The notes under the pieces: generated by a model
What the model was told of the DNA's origin: nothing
Seen by the model: only the letters and a program-made list of their open reading frames with translations
The model's database searches: none
From: Rhizobiales bacterium Ga0077525
GTDB lineage: Bacteria; Pseudomonadota; Alphaproteobacteria; Rhizobiales; Xanthobacteraceae
Length of the DNA: 64,000 nt
Direction of reading: 5' to 3'
NCBI GenBank assembly: GCA_001464835.1
Contig: LNDS01000045.1
Coordinates: forward strand, 1-64,000
Position numbers and translations under genes: made by a program
Shown: positions 59,385 through 64,000 of the stretch, piece after piece
Layout of the letters: the number at the start of each line of letters is the position of its first letter
Numbering within the stretch: the stretch's first letter is position 1

Positions 59385-60806
59385 ATGGCTGCGGCCTTCG
59401 ATGAAATGAAGGGTCACGACGGTGACGAAGTCCGGCCGGCCTATAGCGAGTTGGCGCGCTGGCTCAAGGAAGTGCCGGCCGACGTTCTCGACTATCGCCG
59501 CCGCGAAGCCGAGCTGATTTTTCGCCGCATCGGCATCACCTTCGCCGTCTATGGCGAGGCCGACGCCACCGAACGCCTCATCCCCTTCGACGTCATCCCG
59601 CGCATCATGTCGGGCTCCGAATGGCGCCTGCTCGAAAAGGGCCTGACCCAGCGCGTCACCGCGCTCAACATGTTCATCAAGGACGTCTACGGCGCCCGCG
59701 AAATTCTCAAAGCCGGCGTCGTGCCGGAAGACCTCGTGTTCCGCAATCCCGCCTTCCGGCCGGAGATGAACGGCCAGCGCGTGCCGCACGACATCTATGT
59801 GCATATCGCCGGCATCGACATCATCCGCGTCGATGCCGAAACCTTCTACGTGCTCGAGGACAATGCGCGCACGCCGTCCGGCGTCTCCTACATGCTGGAG
59901 AACCGCGAGATCATGATGCGGCTGTTCCCGGAATTGTTCTCGCGCCACCGCATCGCGCCGGTCGAGAATTATCCGGACGAATTGCTGCGCAGCCTGAAAT
60001 CGGTCGCGCCTTTGTCGACGCCGCGCGAGCCGACCGTCGTGCTGCTCACGCCGGGCGTGTTCAACTCGGCCTATTATGAGCACTCGTTCCTCGCCGACAA
60101 ACTCGGCGTCGAACTGGTCGAAGGCCGCGATCTCTTTGTCAAGGACGAGATCGTCTACATGCGCACGACGCAAGGGCCGCAGCGCGTCGATGTCATCTAC
60201 CGCCGCGTCGACGACGATTTCATCGATCCCTTGACCTTCCGTCCCGACAGCATCCTCGGCGTGCCCGGCCTGATGTCGGCCTACACCGCCGGCAATGTCA
60301 CGCTCGCCAATGCCGTCGGCACAGGCATCGCCGACGACAAGGCGGTGTACAGCTTCATGCCGGCGATCGTGAAATTCTATCTCGGCGAAGAGCCGCTGTT
60401 GAAGAACGTGCCGACCTGGCGCTGCCGCGAGGAAGAGCATCTCAAATATGTTCTCGATCATTTGCCCGAACTTGTGGTCAAGGAAGTGCACGGCTCCGGC
60501 GGCTACGGCATGCTGATCGGCCCGACCGCATCGAAGATCGCCATCGAGCAATTCCGCGCCAAGCTGAAAGCCGATCCGACCAATTTCATCGCCCAGCCGA
60601 CTTTGGCGCTCTCAACCTCGCCGACCTGCGTCGAGGAAGGCGTGGCGCCGCGCCACGTCGATCTGCGCCCGTTCGTTCTGACCGGCAGCAACGGCGTGCG
60701 GATCGTGCCCGGCGGCCTGACCCGCGTCGCCATGAAGAAAGGCTCGCTGGTGGTCAATTCCAGCCAGGGCGGCGGCACGAAAGATACGTGGGTGCTGGAT
60801 GGTTGA
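59385..60806 (+). CDS. Circularly permuted ATP-grasp protein (type 2), Anbu cluster
   Basis: A 473-residue protein with a circularly permuted ATP-grasp fold, a presumed amide-bond-forming ligase. Landmarks: GDEVRPAYSELARWLKEVPA at the N-terminus, RNPAFRPEMNGQRVPHDIYV, FYVLEDNARTPSGVSYMLEN, and KEVHGSGGYGMLIGPTASKI near 370-390 (ATP-binding glycines). The ATG at 59385 has GGGGGA nine bases upstream; upstream TTG/ATG starts are less fitting. It opens the block ATP-grasp, alpha-E, transglutaminase, Anbu. Ligase substrates are unknown. Confidence 0.92.
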   Translation: MAAAFDEMKGHDGDEVRPAYSELARWLKEVPADVLDYRRREAELIFRRIGITFAVYGEADATERLIPFDVIPRIMSGSEWRLLEKGLTQRVTALNMFIKDVYGAREILKAGVVPEDLVFRNPAFRPEMNGQRVPHDIYVHIAGIDIIRVDAETFYVLEDNARTPSGVSYMLENREIMMRLFPELFSRHRIAPVENYPDELLRSLKSVAPLSTPREPTVVLLTPGVFNSAYYEHSFLADKLGVELVEGRDLFVKDEIVYMRTTQGPQRVDVIYRRVDDDFIDPLTFRPDSILGVPGLMSAYTAGNVTLANAVGTGIADDKAVYSFMPAIVKFYLGEEPLLKNVPTWRCREEEHLKYVLDHLPELVVKEVHGSGGYGMLIGPTASKIAIEQFRAKLKADPTNFIAQPTLALSTSPTCVEEGVAPRHVDLRPFVLTGSNGVRIVPGGLTRVAMKKGSLVVNSSQGGGTKDTWVLDG

Positions 60807-60823
60807 GGGTGACGCTCACATAC

Positions 60824-60938
60824 CGGCCCTTCATCCTTCGAGACGCGAGCTTCGCTCGCTCCTCAGGATGAGGGATTGTTCCTCCGGCCTCATGGTGAGG
60901 AGCATCGCGCAGCGATGCGTCTCGAACCATAGGGCCGG
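60824..60938 (+). repeat. 115-bp intergenic repeat with inverted ends inside the Anbu block
   Basis: Ends CCGGCCCT...TTCGAGACGC and GCGTCTCGAA...AGGGCCGG are inverted. Internal CTCCTCAGGATGAGG recalls the element at 24075-24210. It separates ATP-grasp from alpha-E without breaking the order. Confidence 0.65.
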
Positions 60939-60954
60939 CCATCGGAGTCTCTAA

Positions 60955-61896
60955 ATGCTCTCCCGCACGGCCGACAACCTGTACTGGCTCTCGCGCTACG
61001 TCGAACGCGCCGAATATCTGGCGCGCATTCTCGACGCGACGCAGCGGCTCTCGGCATTGCCGCTCGCCTATGTCGGCGCCAGCAACGAATGGGAATCCGC
61101 GGTGCTGACCGCCGGCTGCGCCAACAGCTTTTTCAAACTCTATGATGAAGCCAACGAGGAAAACGTCACCGACTACCTCGCTTTCTCCACCGCCAACGCG
61201 TCATCGATCCGCTCCTGCTTCGAGGCGGCGCGCCACAATGCCCGCGCTGTGCGCACCGCTTTGACCATGGAAATGTGGGACGCCATCAACGGCACATGGC
61301 TCGAGTTGAAGCGCTACGGCAACGGCCCGACTTCGCGCGAGGAAATGTCGCGCTTCCTGCGCTGGGTGCAGGAGTCGTCATTGCGCTATGACGGCTCGGC
61401 CTACCGCACCATGCTGCGCAGCGACGCTTACTGGTTCTCGCGCCTCGGCGTCTACATGGAACGCGCCGACAACACCGCGCGCATTCTCGACGTCAAATAT
61501 CATCTGCTGCTGCCGGACAACGAGCGCGTCGGCGGGCCGCTCGATTACTTCCAGTGGGCGGCGATCCTGCGTTCGGTCTCGGCGCTGACCGCCTATCACT
61601 GGGTCTACCGCGACAGCCTCAAGCCATGGCTGGTCGCCGACCTACTGATCCTCAAGGACGAACTGCCGCGCTCGCTGTCGTCCTGCTACGAGGCGATCGT
61701 GCGCAATCTCGACCAGATCAGCGGCGCCTATGGCCGGCAGGGCCCGGCGCAGCGCCAGGCGCGGGGCCTGCGCACCCGCCTGCAAAACAGCAAGATGGAC
61801 GGCATTTTCCAGCGCGGCCTGCACGAATTCATCAGCGAATTCATCACGGAAAACAACCGTTTGGGTGGTGCCATCACCGAACAGTTCCTGATATAA
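60955..61896 (+). CDS. Alpha-E domain protein, Anbu cluster
   Basis: A 313-residue all-helical alpha-E protein. Family opening LSRTADNLYWLSRYVERAEY, then LARILDATQRLSALPLAYVG; central DAYWFSRLGVYMERADNTAR; and the C-terminal IFQRGLHEFISEFITENNRL. The role is unknown; it is nearly always next to circularly permuted ATP-grasp and transglutaminase proteins. No signal peptide. It is 79 bp before the transglutaminase gene. Confidence 0.94.
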   Translation: MLSRTADNLYWLSRYVERAEYLARILDATQRLSALPLAYVGASNEWESAVLTAGCANSFFKLYDEANEENVTDYLAFSTANASSIRSCFEAARHNARAVRTALTMEMWDAINGTWLELKRYGNGPTSREEMSRFLRWVQESSLRYDGSAYRTMLRSDAYWFSRLGVYMERADNTARILDVKYHLLLPDNERVGGPLDYFQWAAILRSVSALTAYHWVYRDSLKPWLVADLLILKDELPRSLSSCYEAIVRNLDQISGAYGRQGPAQRQARGLRTRLQNSKMDGIFQRGLHEFISEFITENNRLGGAITEQFLI

Positions 61897-61975
61897 AGGA
61901 AAGCCCGCGCAAGGCCACTGGCGCGGCTGTCACTGTCCGGTTCACCAGCCGCGCTCAAGGCGCATTAGAAACCTT

Positions 61976-62815
61976 ATGCGGATTCGCATCTCCCACGCCA
62001 CCAGCTACCGCTACGAGATGCCGCCGAAAAGCGTAACGCAGGTGCTGCGCCTGACGCCGCGCAATCACGACGGCCAGTTCGTGGTCAACTGGCGCATCGA
62101 GGTGTCGCAGGACTGTCAGTTGCATCAGCATGAAGGCGCCTTCGGCAATATCAGCCACGTCTTCAACGCCGAAGGTCCGTTCGACGAATTGTCGGTGACG
62201 GTCGCCGGCGAAGTCGATACCCAGGACACGCACGGCATTGTCGCCGGCTGTATCGAACGTTTTCCGCCGGCCTTGTTCCTGCGCGAGTCGAGCCTGACCC
62301 AGCCGGACGCCGCCATCGTCGAATTCGCCGAAGCCGTCCGCGCCGACGCCGGCAAGGATACTTTGACGCTGCTGCACGCGCTGATGATGGGCCTCAACGC
62401 CGAAATGACATTCGACACCGAGCCGACCCAGGTCGAGACCACCGCGGCGGAAGCCTTCAAGCTCAAGCGCGGCGTCTGCCAGGACGGCACCCACATCTTC
62501 ATCGCCGCGGCGCGCCATCTCGGCATTCCGACGCGCTATATCAGCGGCCACTTTTACCGCGAGGACGACATCACCGCGCAGGACGCCGGCCACGCCTGGG
62601 CGGAAGCTTACGTCGACAAGCTCGGCTGGGTCGGCTTCGACCCGACCAACGGCATCTCGCCGACCGAGGCGCATGTCCGCGTCGCCGTCGGATTGGATTA
62701 CCTCGGCGCCGCGCCGGTGCGCGGAACGCGCTATGGCGGCGGCGGCGAAACGCTTAAGGTGACCATCAACGTCGATCAGGCCAACTGGCAATCGCAATCG
62801 CAGTCGCAATCATAG
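61976..62815 (+). CDS. Transglutaminase-family protein, Anbu cluster
   Basis: A 279-residue protein with an N-terminal beta domain (IRISHATSYRYEMPPKSVTQ) and a transglutaminase-like core. The catalytic triad: Cys in KLKRGVCQDGTHIFIAAARH, His in AGHAWAEAYVDKLGWVG, and Asp in GFDPTNGISPTEAHVRVAVG. It probably hydrolyses or transfers amide bonds. The C-terminus ends in a QS repeat (WQSQSQSQS), coded by a six-base repeat near CAATCG. It precedes the Anbu gene by 58 bp. Confidence 0.94.
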   Translation: MRIRISHATSYRYEMPPKSVTQVLRLTPRNHDGQFVVNWRIEVSQDCQLHQHEGAFGNISHVFNAEGPFDELSVTVAGEVDTQDTHGIVAGCIERFPPALFLRESSLTQPDAAIVEFAEAVRADAGKDTLTLLHALMMGLNAEMTFDTEPTQVETTAAEAFKLKRGVCQDGTHIFIAAARHLGIPTRYISGHFYREDDITAQDAGHAWAEAYVDKLGWVGFDPTNGISPTEAHVRVAVGLDYLGAAPVRGTRYGGGGETLKVTINVDQANWQSQSQSQS

Positions 62816-62873
62816 GCAAGCGGCGACGCGGCCTCAAGCTCCACCGTCACGTTTCAAGAAGAAGACAAATCCC

Positions 62874-63620
62874 ATGACCTATTGCTGCGGAATTCTCGTG
62901 CGTGAAGGCCTGGTGATGATCGCGGACACGCGCACCAATGCCGGCCTCGACAACGTCTCCACCTTCCGCAAATTGCATATCTATACCCAGCCAGGCGAAC
63001 GCATCATGGCGCTCGCCTCCTCGGGCAATCTGTCGCTCAGCCAGACGGTGCGCTCGATGCTGACCGAAGGCATCGAAAATCCGGAAACCGGCGAACTCGA
63101 AACCCTGATGAACGCGCCGACCATGTTCAAGGCGGCGCAGCGTATCGGGAACGCCATCCGCACCATTCAGCGCGTCGAGGGCAAGGCGCTGGAAGAAGCC
63201 GACGTCGATCACGGCATCGGCTTTTTGTTCGGCGGCCAGATCAAGGGCGAGCGCTTGCGCCTGTTCATGATCTATTCGGCCGGCAATTTCATTGAATGCA
63301 CCACCGACACGCCCTATCTGCAGATCGGCGAGCACAAATACGGCAAGCCGGTGCTCGACCGCGCCATTTCCTTCGACACCGATATTTACGACGCGCTCAA
63401 GATAGGCCTGATCTCGATGGATTCGACGATGCGCTCCAATCTCGCCGTCGGCCTGCCGATCGACCTGATGGTAGCGCGGCGCGACGCCTGTGAAGCCGAA
63501 GTCGCTTACCGGATCGAGCCCGGCGAGCCTTATTTTCAGGACCTGCGCGAGCGCTGGTCAGGCGCGCTGCGCGCCGCCCACATCGCCATCCCGCGCCCGC
63601 CCTACCGCAGCGCGGGGTGA
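62874..63620 (+). CDS. Anbu proteasome-type peptidase
   Basis: A 248-residue Ntn-hydrolase, the ancestral beta subunit (Anbu) relative of HslV and the proteasome. The N-terminal Thr (after Met removal: TYCCGILVREGLVMIADTRT) would be the nucleophile, with Asp/Lys in DTRTNAGLDN and FRKLHIYTQPG. The core GHGIGFLF region and QIGEHKYGKPVLDRAISFDT are typical. It acts with the ATP-grasp, alpha-E and transglutaminase proteins upstream, all on one strand. Substrate unknown. Confidence 0.94.
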   Translation: MTYCCGILVREGLVMIADTRTNAGLDNVSTFRKLHIYTQPGERIMALASSGNLSLSQTVRSMLTEGIENPETGELETLMNAPTMFKAAQRIGNAIRTIQRVEGKALEEADVDHGIGFLFGGQIKGERLRLFMIYSAGNFIECTTDTPYLQIGEHKYGKPVLDRAISFDTDIYDALKIGLISMDSTMRSNLAVGLPIDLMVARRDACEAEVAYRIEPGEPYFQDLRERWSGALRAAHIAIPRPPYRSAG

Positions 63621-64000
63621 GTGCGGCTTGCGTCATTACCGGGCATAGCCGTCCGAAGGACGGCGTCGCTTCGCTCACCTATGACCTGGCAATCCATCCA
63701 TTTGTCATCACCGGGCTTGTCCCGGTGATCCCGCTTAGGGGGCCATGCGGTTGCTCCGGCGATCTCTTCATACAGGTCTCGCCAAGACGGATTTCCCACG
63801 ACGATTAAATTGGTTTTCCAGGCTCGAGGCCAATGTTTAATGTTTTGTTCACGCTGAAGCGCATCGCGAACATCTCCGTAGCTTTCAAAATAGACGAGAT
63901 TGTCGATCTTGAAACGCTTGGTGTGGCCTTTGACGGCGCCGGTCTTGTGCTCGTAAACGCGGCGAATGAGGTCATTGGTGACGCCGACGTAAATAGCGCC
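63602..64000 (-). CDS. GIY-YIG nuclease-family protein (partial, runs off the window)
   Basis: The frame enters at the right edge with AIYVGVTNDLIRRVYEHKTG, the second motif of a GIY-YIG endonuclease (the first Tyr motif is cut off). It continues as VKGHTKRFKIDNLVYFESYG, DALQREQNIKHWPRAWKTNL and NPSWRDLYEEI, as in small rhizobial YhbQ/UPF0213-like proteins of about 95-110 residues. The C-terminal extension (RDHRDKPGDDKWMDCQVIGE onward, 45 residues) is translated palindromic-repeat sequence. It is convergent with Anbu and overlaps its last codons. Confidence 0.85.
   Translation of the reverse strand, partial: GAIYVGVTNDLIRRVYEHKTGAVKGHTKRFKIDNLVYFESYGDVRDALQREQNIKHWPRAWKTNLIVVGNPSWRDLYEEIAGATAWPPKRDHRDKPGDDKWMDCQVIGERSDAVLRTAMPGNDASRTHPALR
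63707..63729 (+). repeat. REP-like hairpin inside the end of the GIY-YIG gene
   Basis: ATCACCGGG pairs with CCCGGTGAT around CTTGT-type loop. This is a Rhizobiales extragenic palindrome of the GTCATxxCCGGG type, here lying within the reading frame. Confidence 0.6.

Noticed and set aside
59193-60551. 452-codon minus-strand frame opposite the ATP-grasp gene
   Set aside because: Antisense shadow with His/Asp/Arg-rich pseudo-composition; the plus-strand gene has clear motifs.

Overview
The window looks like a chromosomal segment of an alphaproteobacterium of the order Hyphomicrobiales, probably near the Xanthobacteraceae/Bradyrhizobium side (Pseudolabrys- or Rhodoplanes-like). Reasons: high GC; abundant Rhizobiales-type intergenic palindromic repeats; tRNA-Trp next to secE; a folE/hisI/NifU-like/yidD/thrS block; families common in this order (DUF2336, DUF3126, PAS_5, tandem PilZ, LapG-like peptidase); and sites matching the EcfG general-stress consensus (GGAAC-N16/17-CGTT). 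No plasmid, phage or IS signature and no CRISPR array is visible. Most of it is ordinary core chromosome, with several decayed genes and repeat clusters between conserved blocks.

Layout. 1-7.7 kb: secE and tRNA-Trp, a large chemoreceptor, an orphan branched-chain amino-acid binding protein, tRNA-Gly, tRNA-Tyr, rlmB, a pair of small secreted proteins, a transporter remnant and tRNA-Thr. 7.8-13 kb: cold-shock protein, lipoprotein, Tat-exported MBL hydrolase, and a TonB-dependent receptor preceded by a cobalamin riboswitch. 13-20 kb: TPR protein, cheW plus a CHASE3 chemoreceptor, NAD kinase, a frameshifted [2Fe-2S] oxidoreductase subunit, a universal stress protein, and a receiver protein followed by an Hpt protein. 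20-31.6 kb: DUF2336 protein, SLT transglycosylase, MaoC/CitE-like pair, hisI, folE, NifU-like scaffold, a COG3904-type periplasmic protein, yidD, an EamA transporter and thrS. 31.6-36.4 kb: a DNA-binding protein and cytochrome c, then trehalose synthesis (otsA/otsB) with an EcfG-type promoter in front of otsA. 36.4-44 kb: a junction of two broken genes, nitroreductase and flavin reductase, patatin, CBS protein (EcfG-type promoter), rhomboid, PAS_5 protein, tandem PilZ protein and a LapG-like peptidase. 44-52 kb: gamma carbonic anhydrase, a duplicated DUF3126 protein, cysE, a remarkable pair of covarying hairpins, hydrolase, FAD monooxygenase and a MetE-like methyltransferase. 52-56 kb: copper block (stand-alone metal-binding membrane protein, SHOCT protein, csoR, copA with a shared operator) and a 55-residue membrane protein. 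56.4-59.1 kb: tRNA-Leu, cupin, gpt, histidine phosphatase, MoCF-domain protein. 59.4-63.6 kb: the four-gene ATP-grasp / alpha-E / transglutaminase / Anbu block. The window ends inside a GIY-YIG gene.

How the genes work together. Chemosensory parts (two MCPs, cheW, an MCP remnant) and signalling proteins (receiver + Hpt, DUF2336, PAS, PilZ) appear without cheA. CsoR most likely represses copA and itself from one G-tract palindrome. Trehalose synthesis, the CBS protein and the 55-residue membrane protein share stress-type promoter motifs. The Anbu block is the best candidate for an uncharacterised biochemical system; the two covarying hairpins at 47.1-47.3 kb are the strongest previously unexplained sequence signal. 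All similarity statements are from recognition of motifs and lengths, not from a database search.
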